Assembly (NCBI RefSeq): GCF_013177735.1
Contig: NZ_WOEZ01000140.1
Coordinates: 51,282 to 115,281, forward strand
Direction of reading: 5' to 3'
Origin: Paraburkholderia elongata
GTDB taxonomy: Bacteria > Pseudomonadota > Gammaproteobacteria > Burkholderiales > Burkholderiaceae
DNA length: 64,000 nt
The notes beneath the pieces were generated by a model that was not told the DNA's origin, made no database searches, and saw nothing but the letters and a program-made list of their open reading frames with translations. Position numbers and translations under genes: made by a program. Positions 34,945 to 44,379 of the stretch are shown here, piece after piece (position 1 is the stretch's first letter; each line of letters starts with the position of its first letter).

Positions 34945-35418
34945 GTGACCACCCGAAATCGCCCACTGGACAATCAGGATCGGAAGATCATGCGCGAGTT
35001 GCAGAAGAACGCGCGCCTGAGCAACGCCGAACTAGCCGAACTGGTCGGCATGTCGACCACGGCGTGCTGGAATCGCACGCGTCAATTGGAAACGGAGGGG
35101 TACATCCGCGGCTACGTCGCGTTGCTCGATCAGCAGAAGCTCGGTTTCGCCGACGTGGTGCTGCTCGAAGTCACGCTAGACCGTCACGACGACGACGCCC
35201 TCGCCCGCTTCGGCGCCGAACTGGCAACGCTGACTGAAGTGCTGGAAGCATATCTGGTGTCGGGCGATTACGACTATCTGGTCAAAGTGGCGGTCGACGG
35301 TACGGCGGGCTACGAGCGGTTTCTGCGCGAGAAGCTCTATAAGATCGCGGGCATCCGCCATAGCCGCTCGATGTTTGCCCTCCGATGCATGAAGAGCATT
35401 CCATCGATAGCGATCTAG
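34945..35418 (+). CDS. Lrp/AsnC family transcriptional regulator
   Basis: 157 residues, GTG start at 34945. N-terminal helix-turn-helix (DRKIMRELQKNARLSNAELAELVGMSTTACWNRTRQLE, shown by its core LSNAELAELVGMS) is followed by the GYVALLDQQKLGF linker. The C-terminal RAM ligand-binding domain has EVLEAYLVSGDYDYLVKV. Full length for the family. It probably binds an amino acid and regulates nearby or distant metabolic genes; no obvious target is adjacent. A small AT-rich palindrome just upstream may be its own operator. Confidence 0.92.
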   Translation: MTTRNRPLDNQDRKIMRELQKNARLSNAELAELVGMSTTACWNRTRQLETEGYIRGYVALLDQQKLGFADVVLLEVTLDRHDDDALARFGAELATLTEVLEAYLVSGDYDYLVKVAVDGTAGYERFLREKLYKIAGIRHSRSMFALRCMKSIPSIAI

Positions 35419-35494
35419 TTCGGTTTGCAGAGGAGAAGAACGGGGCGTAGTCGCCGCGCCGGCTTACCTGTCGCGCAACGGAACGCCCACGTCT

Positions 35495-35656
35495 TTAGTG
35501 CTTATGGTGCAGCCAGTCCTTGATCGGATGCGCGTGCAGCCAGCGAGCAATCGGCTGATCATCCTTGTGTTCTCGCCTGTAGCGCGCCGCTGTAAATATT
35601 ACGAGGCATAGCACCACGACGATTCCTACTACAAAACTCATCATCGATTGAGTCAT
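35495..35656 (-). CDS. Small single-span membrane protein
   Basis: 53 residues from the ATG at 35656, selected because AAAGGAGGT lies just upstream. An N-terminal membrane helix (MMSFVVGIVVVLCLVIFTAA) is followed by a basic, His-rich cytoplasmic tail (RYRREHKDDQPIARWLHAHP, ending DWLHHKH). Function unknown; the very strong ribosome site supports expression. Confidence 0.6.
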   Translation of the reverse strand: MTQSMMSFVVGIVVVLCLVIFTAARYRREHKDDQPIARWLHAHPIKDWLHHKH

Positions 35657-35831
35657 GGCAACCTCCTTTGAGGTCAAAACCATGCCTATATATTAGGTGA
35701 CCAGAAAAATAGCACCTGCCGTTGCTCATTAATCCCTACCTGGTTCACACGGCCTGTTTCGCACGGCCTATTCTGCACGGGCGTTCTCGAAATCGGCAGC
35801 CCCGAATGCGTTCGAATACATCTGATAAGTC

Positions 35832-36758
35832 CTATTTCCCCATGGCGACGGGGACGGGGACCGCGACGCGTTGCAGCACAGTCGTCGGACCGAGCCTCTT
35901 GATAACTTGCATCTGTGCTGCGTCTCGCACGAAGAGCGATCCCGCAAACCCCAACGCATTCACCGAAATGCCCTCGACGCGTTCCGAAGACCTTGGCACG
36001 AGCAGCATCCATCGACGGGTGACAAGCAGGTTGTACGGTGCCGACTGGTGCAGCTCGCCATTCACGTCGATCGATCGCAGGCCAACTGCTTCGAGCAACG
36101 CGTGATAGCAATCGAACGCGGCGTGTGCGGCGTGCCTTGAGGCGGCAGGACCTAGTTCCAGATGAGCGAACGCGTGCCTGAAAGCCAGACCGGGTACCGT
36201 GCCAATCGGACCCTCCATGCACGCGGACTCAAGAACGGATTCAATGGGGAGCGGCGGACCTGATTCTCCGAGCGGCAGCGGCACGATCTGCAGATGCTTG
36301 TGGTGTTGACTCGCGCCGGCCTCCGCGCCGCCATTGTAGAAACCCAGTCCGTCGAACTCGGCCATGCAGGCAATCAATGCAGCAAAGTCCGCGAGATCGA
36401 GCAGCGTGTCCTGTGATTCAAAGCGACGGGTGACGATCAGGAGATGATGGTCGATGACGTTGAACTTGTTGAGCAAGGCGACGTGAGTGTCCGATATATC
36501 GGACACAAAGAGGTTCGGATCATAAGGAAGGAACGGACTGACCGCGCTGCGCGTTTTGGCCCTCTCTTCAGGCGCCTGTCGCGTTTCCTCCTTGCGAGCG
36601 AGGCTTGAGACCTGGCGGACAAGGAAGCGTACGCCACGGTCTTCGATCAGCGTCTGGATTGTCTCGATCTGTCGCAGTGCACCACAACTCAGCGCATGCT
36701 CAGTCTGGCGGAGGATGGCCGGCCAAAGGGTGCCGGGCTGGAGACGCGGATGTTCCAT
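35832..36758 (-). CDS. ATP adenylyltransferase / Ap4A phosphorylase family protein
   Basis: 308 residues. HIT-like fold of the Apa1/Apa2 type: an N-terminal substrate region (PFLPYDPNLFVSDIS, NVIDHHLLIVTRRFESQ) and the catalytic histidine motif in ASQHHKHLQIVPLPL. A C-terminal domain contains HAAFDCYHALLEA and LLVTRRWMLLVPRS. Family members phosphorolyse diadenosine tetraphosphate to ADP and ATP. It begins 19 bp after the adenosine-specific kinase gene on the same strand, so the two probably form an operon handling adenine nucleotides. Confidence 0.85.
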   Translation of the reverse strand: MEHPRLQPGTLWPAILRQTEHALSCGALRQIETIQTLIEDRGVRFLVRQVSSLARKEETRQAPEERAKTRSAVSPFLPYDPNLFVSDISDTHVALLNKFNVIDHHLLIVTRRFESQDTLLDLADFAALIACMAEFDGLGFYNGGAEAGASQHHKHLQIVPLPLGESGPPLPIESVLESACMEGPIGTVPGLAFRHAFAHLELGPAASRHAAHAAFDCYHALLEAVGLRSIDVNGELHQSAPYNLLVTRRWMLLVPRSSERVEGISVNALGFAGSLFVRDAAQMQVIKRLGPTTVLQRVAVPVPVAMGK

Positions 36759-36777
36759 GGGTCAGGCAGACCCGCCC

Positions 36778-37263
36778 CTACGCTTTGTAACCGATAGCAC
36801 GTAACAGATCCTTGCGCCATTGAACGCCCTCCTCGTTTTCCACGCCGAGCGGCGGGAACCCGTCAACCACACCCAGGATGCCGCGCCCCTGGTCTGTCTC
36901 GGCCACCAGAATCTGCGTGGGATTCGCCGTCGCGCAGAAAATCCGGCATACCTCGGGCACAGCCTTTATCGCGTTCAGAACATTGACCGGGTAAAAGCCA
37001 TCGCCCAGAAAGATCACGAAGCAGTGGCCCGCAGCAATGGCCATGGCATTCTGGCACGCCAACTCGATCAGGTCGGCGTCGGTACCGGACCGGCGCACGA
37101 GGCGATTACCCGACGCTTCACAGAAGGCCAAACCAAACTTGATACCCGGCACGGTACCCACCATGGCCTCGTGCAGATCCTCGACAGACTTGATGAAGTG
37201 GGTTTGCCCCAGGATGAAGTTCGTCGCTTCGGGTTTGACGATTGTTACCGTAAGCATTTGCAT
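36778..37263 (-). CDS. Adenosine-specific kinase family protein
   Basis: 161 residues from the ATG at 37263 with GAGG upstream. The sequence matches the DUF355/adenosine-specific kinase family: VTIVKPEATNFILGQTHFIK, EDLHEAMVGTVPGIKFGLAF, SGTDADLIELACQNAM and NPTQILVAETDQGRGILGVVDG. The family is best known from archaea and is patchy in bacteria. The proposed activity is adenosine binding and phosphorylation. Pairing with an Ap4A-phosphorylase-like gene supports a role in adenosine and dinucleotide turnover (inference). Confidence 0.88.
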   Translation of the reverse strand: MQMLTVTIVKPEATNFILGQTHFIKSVEDLHEAMVGTVPGIKFGLAFCEASGNRLVRRSGTDADLIELACQNAMAIAAGHCFVIFLGDGFYPVNVLNAIKAVPEVCRIFCATANPTQILVAETDQGRGILGVVDGFPPLGVENEEGVQWRKDLLRAIGYKA

Positions 37264-37556
37264 ATCGGACCTCGCTCTGTGGCGCCGGGAACACCGGGGG
37301 GAGGCTGCTTTCGTCAGCGGATCTCGGTTCGTTACGTTTCGCCAGCCGGCGACTGCCTTCCACAATCAAGCCTAGTACGAACCAGCCGTCAGCGGAAGCG
37401 CGGGTCGCGGGTGGCGTCGTCGTAGCCAGTGAGCATTGCGCGAGATAAGACGCATGACTGCGCATTTGCTGCACTAGAATTGATTTTCACAGTGCTGGAT
37501 CGTGCTGGCGAATCGTATCTGGCCAGCGCAGGTGGGATTCGTTTTGGAGGAAAGCG

Positions 37557-37721
37557 ATGCCGACGTACCAATATCGTTGCGAGAAGTGTGGCGAGTTGTT
37601 CGAGCACGCAGAACATCTCGCTGAACATGAGACCGCCCATCCGCGTTGCCCGAAATGCGGAAGCGAAACGTGTCAGCATGTACCGACGCCATTTGTCGCC
37701 AAGACGTCGAGAAAGAGCTGA
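37557..37721 (+). CDS. FmdB-type zinc ribbon protein
   Basis: 54 residues starting at the ATG at 37557 behind GGAGG. It opens MPTYQYRCEKCGELFEH and has a second CPKCGSETC knuckle. The two CxxC pairs form a zinc ribbon as in the FmdB/CxxC_CXXC_SSSS regulatory protein family. The Lys/Ser-rich tail ends SRKS. Role not established; proposed to bind nucleic acid or act in stress. Monocistronic. Confidence 0.85.
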   Translation: MPTYQYRCEKCGELFEHAEHLAEHETAHPRCPKCGSETCQHVPTPFVAKTSRKS

Positions 37722-37901
37722 TATCTACTCCACATCAATTTGTTCATGGAGCGAATGATTAACTGAGGGCGCGGCCCCTTCGCGTCCGGGCGATGAATGC
37801 CCGTTTGATCGACTACCGCCAGGTATGCCCGCAAACGCTGGGTTTTAACGCACGACTGTCAAACGTTGACAACGGCGGCGCTTACCGACATCAGGGGTCG
37901 C

Positions 37902-39227
37902 ATGATCGACGATTCGCTTCCGGTCCGTAACGCGCGGTTGAGCGCCCGCCAACGCTGGATGATTTTTGTCGCGAGCACAGGCGGCGCGCTCGAGGTATTC
38001 GATTTCGCCGTCTACGGATTTTTCGCACAGAGCATCGGCCGCGAATTTTTTCCGGCACGAATGGGCCTACCCGCAGAGACACTGTCGTTCGCGGTCCTGG
38101 CAGTCGGTTCCATGTCGAGGCTCGTGGGCGGCATCTTCCTCGGCCGGCTGGGCGACAAGTACGGCCGGCGCATTGTTTTCGCCTCGTCGGCGATGGTCGC
38201 TGCTGTGTCGACCTTGTTCATCGGAATACTTCCTTCATACGAATCACTGGGCGTTGTCGCGCCAACGCTCCTGGTTCTGCTGCGACTCACACAGGGTTTG
38301 TGCCTGGGCGGTGAATTGCCGGGGGCGGTTATCTATGCCGTTGAAACAGCGCACGCGAAACCCGGGATCTTATGTGGCATGGTGTTTCTCGCTGTCAATA
38401 TTGCGCTGATGCTTGCCATCAGCATCAATCTCGGCGTGCAGGTGATTTTCACTTCAGAACAGGTCCGCGCATTCGGATGGCGGATCGGCTTTCTGGTTGG
38501 CGGTCTTCTAGGTCTGCTGAGTTTCGCTGTGCGGCGCACGTTGGCGGAAACCGACGAATATGCGAGGAGAGTTAGCGCCCGGCACCGGGAGCCGCTCGCT
38601 GTTCTGTTCAGCAAGCATGCCGCGTCCGTGCTGACGGGCGTCGCTGCGGCGTCACTGGTGGGGGCGTCCAGTGGTCTCTTCGTGGCGCACATGCCAGCCT
38701 ATCTTCAGACGCTGCACTATGACCCGCGGAAGATTGCCAGCGCCCAGACGCTGTATGTAGCCGCCATCTCGGGCTGCATCCTCGTCACAGCGTACTTCGG
38801 CGATCTGCTGTCGCGACGTTATGTCTTCATGTCGGGGGCCGTACTGTCAGCGCTGTTCGCCCCTTTCTTTTACGTTGCGGTGACCCGTCATCAGGCCAGC
38901 TTGCCCCTGCTGTTTCTGATGGCTGGTGTCGTCGCTTCGTTTGCAAATGGAACCTACGCGTGTGCGATTGCGGAGATGTTTCCCGTCGACGTGCGATTCA
39001 GCGGCCTCGCCACCGCCATGAATGTCGGTCTGGCCGCGCCGATGGCAATAGCGCCGCTCGCCGCAAGCATTCTTGCATCCACAACGAACTGGACATTTGC
39101 ACCCGCGCTTGTCATGGTGCTTTGCGCGACATTCGCATTCGTTGCGTCGTTCCGAATGAAGCGTCACCGCCAGGAGGCCGTAAGCGTCAAAATGGGCAAT
39201 GAGTCGCTGTTGCAGGAGCGCAAATGA
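37902..39227 (+). CDS. MFS metabolite:H+ symporter (ProP/ShiA-like)
   Basis: 441 residues from the ATG at 37902 with AGGGG upstream; a TTG at 37866 is also open. Twelve membrane segments. The start of TM1 reads GALEVFDFAVYGFFAQSIGREFFP, the hallmark of the metabolite:H+ symporter group (compare KgtP, ProP). The motif A loop is GRLGDKYGRRIVF, and the TM5-6 region has LRLTQGLCLGGELPGAV. It imports an organic acid, osmolyte or similar solute. The last 4 bp overlap the following regulator gene (ATGA), implying coordinate translation. Confidence 0.88.
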   Translation: MIDDSLPVRNARLSARQRWMIFVASTGGALEVFDFAVYGFFAQSIGREFFPARMGLPAETLSFAVLAVGSMSRLVGGIFLGRLGDKYGRRIVFASSAMVAAVSTLFIGILPSYESLGVVAPTLLVLLRLTQGLCLGGELPGAVIYAVETAHAKPGILCGMVFLAVNIALMLAISINLGVQVIFTSEQVRAFGWRIGFLVGGLLGLLSFAVRRTLAETDEYARRVSARHREPLAVLFSKHAASVLTGVAAASLVGASSGLFVAHMPAYLQTLHYDPRKIASAQTLYVAAISGCILVTAYFGDLLSRRYVFMSGAVLSALFAPFFYVAVTRHQASLPLLFLMAGVVASFANGTYACAIAEMFPVDVRFSGLATAMNVGLAAPMAIAPLAASILASTTNWTFAPALVMVLCATFAFVASFRMKRHRQEAVSVKMGNESLLQERK

Positions 39228-40984
39228 ATCCCCAGGAGTTCGTCAGGATTGGAGACACCGAACTCGATATCCAGCGCTACGAATTGCGTCGGGCTGGACA
39301 GCAGATCCCTCTTGAGCGTCTGCCGATGGAGTTGCTGATCCTGATGGCGTCCCGCGACGGACAACTCGTGACGCGTGCAGACATCGTCAGGGCGCTATGG
39401 GGAGGTAACGCTTTTCGCGAAACGGACAACAGCATCAATACCGCAATTAGAAAAATCCGGATTGCGCTAGATGAAAATCCCGATCACCCATTGCATCTGA
39501 CTACAGTCAAGGGGAAGGGGTATCGCCTGAACGGCACACGGACGTTCTCCGAAGAGCCTTTGCATATTCCCGCGGAAGCGGTTCGCGTGCTGGTCCTGCC
39601 CTTCGAAAACAAGACCGGTGACTCAAGCGAAGACAGTCTCTGCGACGCGCTTGCAGACGAGACCTCCGCCAACATCGGGGTGCTCAATCCCGAGCGGATT
39701 CTCGTCATTGCCAGGACAACGGCCGCCCGGTACCGGCGGGTGAATAAGAGCATCGCGGAGATCGCGCACGAGCTGTCCGTCGACTACGTGCTGGAAGGTT
39801 CGCTGACGCGGGACGCAGGAATGGTTCGCATCCTGGCGCAACTGATCCGCTGTGTCGATCAGGTGCAGATCTGGAGCCGTGCGCACGAACCGATGACACG
39901 AGGCGCACTGGATATCCAGAAAGAGGTCGGAACCGCCCTTGCTCAGGAAGTATCGCCGGCGCTCGCGCAACAACAGCAACACATGCTCGCAAGGCGTCTG
40001 CCGGTCGATCCGGTGGCGCACGATGCCTACCTGCGTGGCCGATACTACTGGACTCGACGCGTTCATTTCGATGCGGGGTTCGCCGCGCATCATGCGTTAA
40101 ATGACGAGGACTTCGTTCGCGCGCGGAGCTATTTCGAAAGTGCTGTCGATCGGGACCCGACCTACGCGCTCGGCTACGTCGGCTTGTCGAATATCTTCGG
40201 CTCGACCGCAACGCATGGGTTCTACGCGCCGTCGCAGGGCTACCCCAAAGCACGCGAATCGGCACTTTACGCCCTGGAGCTCGACGCGAATATTCCGGAG
40301 GCTCACCAGGCGCTTGCCGGTGTGCACTACTTCTACGACTGGGACTGGCACCGTGCGGAAGCCGAGTTTCTGAAGGCATTGCGGCTCAACCCGAGCCATG
40401 CGGAAACCAGCCGCCTGTACGGACGACTTCTGCTGGTGCTCGGGCGAGAAGCGGAGGGAAGGGCGCAGTTCGAGCTCGCCGAAAGTGTGGACCCACTGGG
40501 GTGCGAAGGTTCGCGCGTATTCGGTCTCATACAGTCGGGACGATACGAAGAGGTGATCCGCGAGTATCTCGAAACCGGGCACGGGAATAGATCGCCGTTG
40601 ATCTACCAGTTGCTGGCTACTGCATTCGAAGTCCAGGGGCGGTATGAAGAGGCGATCGAAGCGACCGTCGATGCGTTGACACGGTGCAGCGAGTTTGCGC
40701 GAGCGGCGTCCATTCGAGCGATCTGGGACTCTGGTGGCTATCAGAGGGTTCTGCAGTGGTATCTGCAGGATTTACAGGCAAGGAGCCGAAAGCGCTATAC
40801 ATCGCCGCTCCTGTTTGCGGAATTGTACGCACGCCTCGCACAACCGGACCAGATGTTTCAATGGCTCGAGGCCGCGGTTGCCGAGCGCTCGCCGCGATTA
40901 TGTGAACTGCGCACTAACCCATGGTTCCAGCACTATCGGTCGATGGGACGGTTCCGGAAAGTCGAAAAGCGTGTTGGTTACTGA
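39224..40984 (+). CDS. Winged-helix (OmpR/CadC-type) regulator with TPR domain
   Basis: 586 residues. The N-terminal Trans_reg_C winged helix (about 1-105) includes RYELRRAGQQIPLERLPMELL, VTRADIVRALWG and INTAIRKIRIALDENPDHPL. It is followed by a TolB/FlgO-like domain (VLPFENKTGDSSEDSLCDALADE, VDYVLEGSLTRDAG). The C-terminal half is TPR repeats (EAHQALAGVHYFYDWDWHRAE, RYEEAIEATVDAL). No membrane segment, so it is a cytosolic DNA-binding protein. Its ATG overlaps the transporter stop, so it may control or respond to that transporter. Also found as a HilA/adenylate-cyclase-like architecture in rhizobia and burkholderia. Confidence 0.87.
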   Translation: MNPQEFVRIGDTELDIQRYELRRAGQQIPLERLPMELLILMASRDGQLVTRADIVRALWGGNAFRETDNSINTAIRKIRIALDENPDHPLHLTTVKGKGYRLNGTRTFSEEPLHIPAEAVRVLVLPFENKTGDSSEDSLCDALADETSANIGVLNPERILVIARTTAARYRRVNKSIAEIAHELSVDYVLEGSLTRDAGMVRILAQLIRCVDQVQIWSRAHEPMTRGALDIQKEVGTALAQEVSPALAQQQQHMLARRLPVDPVAHDAYLRGRYYWTRRVHFDAGFAAHHALNDEDFVRARSYFESAVDRDPTYALGYVGLSNIFGSTATHGFYAPSQGYPKARESALYALELDANIPEAHQALAGVHYFYDWDWHRAEAEFLKALRLNPSHAETSRLYGRLLLVLGREAEGRAQFELAESVDPLGCEGSRVFGLIQSGRYEEVIREYLETGHGNRSPLIYQLLATAFEVQGRYEEAIEATVDALTRCSEFARAASIRAIWDSGGYQRVLQWYLQDLQARSRKRYTSPLLFAELYARLAQPDQMFQWLEAAVAERSPRLCELRTNPWFQHYRSMGRFRKVEKRVGY

Positions 40985-41130
40985 TCGGGCGGTCGTGGCA
41001 AAGCCCGGAAGTAGCCTATGCATGCGGCTTGTCGACTTGGTACCGTTGGGCCTCCACTTGCACCGTCATACGTTGCGCGTATTACGTCCTTCGACGTGAA
41101 GGCCGACTGGCGGCGCAGGGCGCCGGTTCT

Positions 41131-41382
41131 TCATTGGCCGTGGTAGAGGTCTCTCCACAGGCGGCTTTGTTCTCCGCTTTGCTGTGAACGAATGAGGTCC
41201 TGGTAAACCTGTTGTCGCGAGAGCTTCGCTGCGGATCCCGCTTCGCCCGTTGACGAGCTGATTGTGCCGCCGACGTCCTGAGCGGCAGGTGGTGTTGCAG
41301 ACTGCACTGGGTTGTCTTGCGCCCACGCTTGTCCAAGAGAGAGGGCGACGGCGCACGTCGCCACGAGTCGAAGTGTTTTCAT
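41131..41382 (-). CDS. DUF4148 small exported protein
   Basis: 83 residues from the ATG at 41382 with GGAG upstream. Signal peptide MKTLRLVATCAVALSLGQAWAQ-type with cleavage near AWA-Q. The C-terminal LSRQQVYQDLIRSQQSGE motif matches DUF4148, a small periplasmic family abundant in Burkholderiaceae. Function unknown. Convergent with the winged-helix/TPR regulator gene and divergent from otsA. Confidence 0.8.
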   Translation of the reverse strand: MKTLRLVATCAVALSLGQAWAQDNPVQSATPPAAQDVGGTISSSTGEAGSAAKLSRQQVYQDLIRSQQSGEQSRLWRDLYHGQ

Positions 41383-41683
41383 GTTGACTGACTCCAGCAA
41401 GGTAATGCGGACACGGTCAACAGACGGTTGGCCGCAATGGCGGTTTCGAACGACTTCGCGCGCGGCGTCTCGTTCGTAGCGCTTGCCTCATGTTGCAGTC
41501 GGACTGCGGAAATCACTATCGACGCAATATGAAGAAATCGTTAACTTGCACGGGCCGGCGCACAGGCGAGGCGGTAGATGTGCTGACGGCATAGTAAACT
41601 GCTTCGATCAGGAAGCGATCCTTGTCCGGCACGGCTGGCCGCGCCGGATATCGCAAGTGCGAACGCAACAGCACAAGGACCTC

Positions 41684-43111
41684 ATGAGTCGTCTCGTCGT
41701 CGTTTCAAATCGCACTGCCGACCCTCGCAAGCCTGCAGCCGGCGGACTCGCCGTAGCGGTACGAGAAAGCCTGCAACAGACTGGCGGCCTTTGGTTCGGT
41801 TGGAGCGGCAAAATCCGGGAAGCCGCGGATGGCACACAATCCGGCCAGGGGGAAGTTCATGTCCAAACGGCCGGCAACGTCACGCTTGCGACGCTCGATC
41901 TGAGCCGCGAAGATCACGACACGTATTACCTGGGTTACGCCAACGATGTCTTGTGGCCGGTATTCCACTACCGGCTGGACCTGGCCAATTTCGACACGCG
42001 ATTCGCAGCGGGCTATCGCAGGGTCAACCGGTTATTCGCGCACAAGTTGCTACCGCTCTTGAAGCCGGACGACCTCATCTGGGTTCACGATTACCAACTG
42101 ATCCCGCTCGCGGCCGAGTTGCGCGCCATGGGATGCACCAACCGCATTGGCTTCTTCCTGCATATTCCGATGCCGCCGCCGCTGATCATGGCAGCGATCC
42201 CGGAACACGAATGGCTGATGCGCTCGCTCTTTGCATACGATCTGGTGGGCTTCCAGAGCGAAGCCGACCTGACGCATTTTTCTCACTACGTTGAATCGGA
42301 AGCGCAGGCGCAACGGTTGAGTCCGGATCGCCTTCGGGCGTTCAATCGAACGCTGCGGGTCGGCGCCTATCCCATCGGCATCGACGTCGACGACTTCATT
42401 CGCCTTGCCGACTCGAAGGAAGGGCGCGACATGTTTGTCCGGATGCGCGATGAGTATTCGCGGCGGCGTTTGTTGGTGGGCGTCGACCGGCTGGACTACT
42501 CAAAGGGGCTGCCGCAACGCGTCCATGCTTTCCGCGAACTGCTGACCTACTACCCGGAAAACCGCGATAGCGCGACGCTGATCCAGATCGCTTCCCCTAG
42601 CCGCGAGGACGTCGGGGCCTACGACGATCTGCGGCGTCAGATGGATAGCCTGTGCGGCGCGATCAATGGCGACTTCGGTGAGCTGGACTGGATGCCGGTG
42701 CGCTACATTCATCGGAACGTAGCCCGTAAGCGCCTGCCGGGTCTCTATCGCGCGAGTCGAGTGGCGCTCGTCACGCCCTTGCGGGACGGCATGAATCTGG
42801 TCGCGAAGGAATTCATCGCCGCACAGGACTCTGCCGACCCGGGCATGCTGGTGCTCTCGCGTTTTGCCGGAGCCGCAGAGCAATTGAAGGAAGCGCTGCT
42901 GGTCAATCCCTACGACACGCAAGGTACGGCGCAGGCCATTCAGCAGGCGCTAACGATGTCGCTCGATGAGCGGATCAACCGGCATGAAGCGCTTCTCAAC
43001 CGGATCCGCAAGTTCGACGTGCACTGGTGGAGTTCGACGTTTCTGCACGCGTTGGAAGACTGCGGGCCGAAAGAAGAGGTGGCGAACGGCATACGCCGAA
43101 CATCTGGCTGA
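41684..43111 (+). CDS. otsA: Trehalose-6-phosphate synthase
   Basis: 475 residues from the ATG at 41684, preceded by AAGGAC; the long upstream frame is spurious. GT20 features: SRLVVVSNRTAD and AGGLAVAVRESL (glucose-6-phosphate loop), ANDVLWPVFHYR, DLIWVHDYQLIPLAAELR, GIDVDDF, LLVGVDRLDYSKGLPQR and RDGMNLVAKEFIA. It makes trehalose-6-phosphate from UDP-glucose and glucose-6-phosphate for osmoprotection. No otsB phosphatase gene is adjacent. Confidence 0.95.
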   Translation: MSRLVVVSNRTADPRKPAAGGLAVAVRESLQQTGGLWFGWSGKIREAADGTQSGQGEVHVQTAGNVTLATLDLSREDHDTYYLGYANDVLWPVFHYRLDLANFDTRFAAGYRRVNRLFAHKLLPLLKPDDLIWVHDYQLIPLAAELRAMGCTNRIGFFLHIPMPPPLIMAAIPEHEWLMRSLFAYDLVGFQSEADLTHFSHYVESEAQAQRLSPDRLRAFNRTLRVGAYPIGIDVDDFIRLADSKEGRDMFVRMRDEYSRRRLLVGVDRLDYSKGLPQRVHAFRELLTYYPENRDSATLIQIASPSREDVGAYDDLRRQMDSLCGAINGDFGELDWMPVRYIHRNVARKRLPGLYRASRVALVTPLRDGMNLVAKEFIAAQDSADPGMLVLSRFAGAAEQLKEALLVNPYDTQGTAQAIQQALTMSLDERINRHEALLNRIRKFDVHWWSSTFLHALEDCGPKEEVANGIRRTSG

Positions 43112-43150
43112 ACACCGCCAACCGCCTGGTGTCGCGCCACGCGCCTGCCT

Positions 43151-44296
43151 TCAACGCCTGTCAGGCAGCAGGATCCGCTCATCCACCTGACGGATGTCGG
43201 TGTGCCCGCAAAAGGCCATGGTGAGGTCCAGTTCCTTCTGGATAATCTGCAGGCACTGCGTGACACCCGCCTCTCCCATTGCACCCAGGCCATAGAGGAA
43301 GCTGCGGCCGATCAGCGTGCCTTTCGCGCCGAGCGCAACGGCTTTCAGCACGTCCTGTCCGCTGCGGATACCGCCATCCATCCACACTTCGATGCGCGAG
43401 CCGACCTCGCGTGCGATCTCGGGGAGCGCCGAGATCGAAGAGGGCGCACCGTCGAGTTGACGGCCGCCATGGTTGGAGACGATCAACGCGTCAGCGCCGC
43501 TGTCGGCGGCAAGGCGTGCATCTTCGACATCCATGATGCCTTTCAGAATGAGTTTGCCGCCCCACAGCTTCTTGACCCACTCGACGTCTGCCCAGCTCAG
43601 CGCCGGATCGAACTGCTCGGCGGTCCACGAACTCAGGGACGAGACATCGCCCACGCCCTTCGCATGACCGACGATGTTGCCGAAGGTACGCCGCCGGGTG
43701 CCGAGCATGCCGAGGCACCAGCGCGGCTTGGTCGCGAGGTTGATGAGGTTCGCGGGGGTCAGTTTGGGCGGCGCCGACAGCCCGTTCTTGATGTCCTTGT
43801 GGCGTTGGCCGAGGATCTGCAGGTCCAGCGTCAGCATCAAGGCGCTGCACCGTGCCGCGCGAGCACGCTCGATCAATCGCACGATGAAATCGCGGTCGCG
43901 CATCATATAAAGCTGGAACCAGAACGGCTTGCTGGTTTGGGCGGCAACGTCCTCGATCGAGCAGATGCTCATCGTGGACAAGGTGAACGGGACGCCGAAC
44001 TTCTCCGCCGCGCGTGCAGCAAGGATTTCACCGTCGGCATGCTGCATGCCGGTCAACCCCGTCGGCGCGAGCGCCACCGGCATGGCGGCCTCCTGACCGA
44101 TCATCTGAGTGCGCGTGCTGCGGCCCGCCATGTTGACCGCCACTCGCTGGCGCAGCTTCAAGCGATGGAAGTCGCTTTCATTGGCGCGGTAGGTACTTTC
44201 GGTCCACGAGCCACTGTCGGCGTAGTCGTAGAACATGCGCGGCACACGCCGTTGAGCAAGCACGCGTAAATCTTCGATGCAGGTGATGGCAGGCAC
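43151..44296 (-). CDS. lldD: FMN-dependent L-lactate dehydrogenase-type alpha-hydroxy-acid oxidase
   Basis: 381 residues from the GTG at 44296 (preceded by GAGAG), which aligns with the usual VITxIEDLRVLAQ start; a TTG at 44320 is possible. The family signatures are present: RVPRMFYDYADSGSWTE, ALAPTGLTGMQHADGE, FWFQLYMMRDR, LILKGIMDVEDA, SNHGGRQLDGA and the DGGIRSGQDVLKAVALGAK FMN phosphate site. It oxidises L-lactate (or a related alpha-hydroxy acid) to pyruvate at the membrane. Not in an operon with lldP or lldR. Confidence 0.92.
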   Translation of the reverse strand: MPAITCIEDLRVLAQRRVPRMFYDYADSGSWTESTYRANESDFHRLKLRQRVAVNMAGRSTRTQMIGQEAAMPVALAPTGLTGMQHADGEILAARAAEKFGVPFTLSTMSICSIEDVAAQTSKPFWFQLYMMRDRDFIVRLIERARAARCSALMLTLDLQILGQRHKDIKNGLSAPPKLTPANLINLATKPRWCLGMLGTRRRTFGNIVGHAKGVGDVSSLSSWTAEQFDPALSWADVEWVKKLWGGKLILKGIMDVEDARLAADSGADALIVSNHGGRQLDGAPSSISALPEIAREVGSRIEVWMDGGIRSGQDVLKAVALGAKGTLIGRSFLYGLGAMGEAGVTQCLQIIQKELDLTMAFCGHTDIRQVDERILLPDRR

Positions 44297-44379
44297 GGTT
44301 TCTCTCAGCGCAGGGAACAAGCGGTGAGTGTACGTTCTTGAGAACGTCGCCCGGTATTCTGGGAATGCCTAAGGACAAT

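Noticed and set aside
43202..44269. 355-codon plus-strand frame
   Set aside because: Antisense to the lactate-dehydrogenase-type gene, which is full length and strongly conserved.
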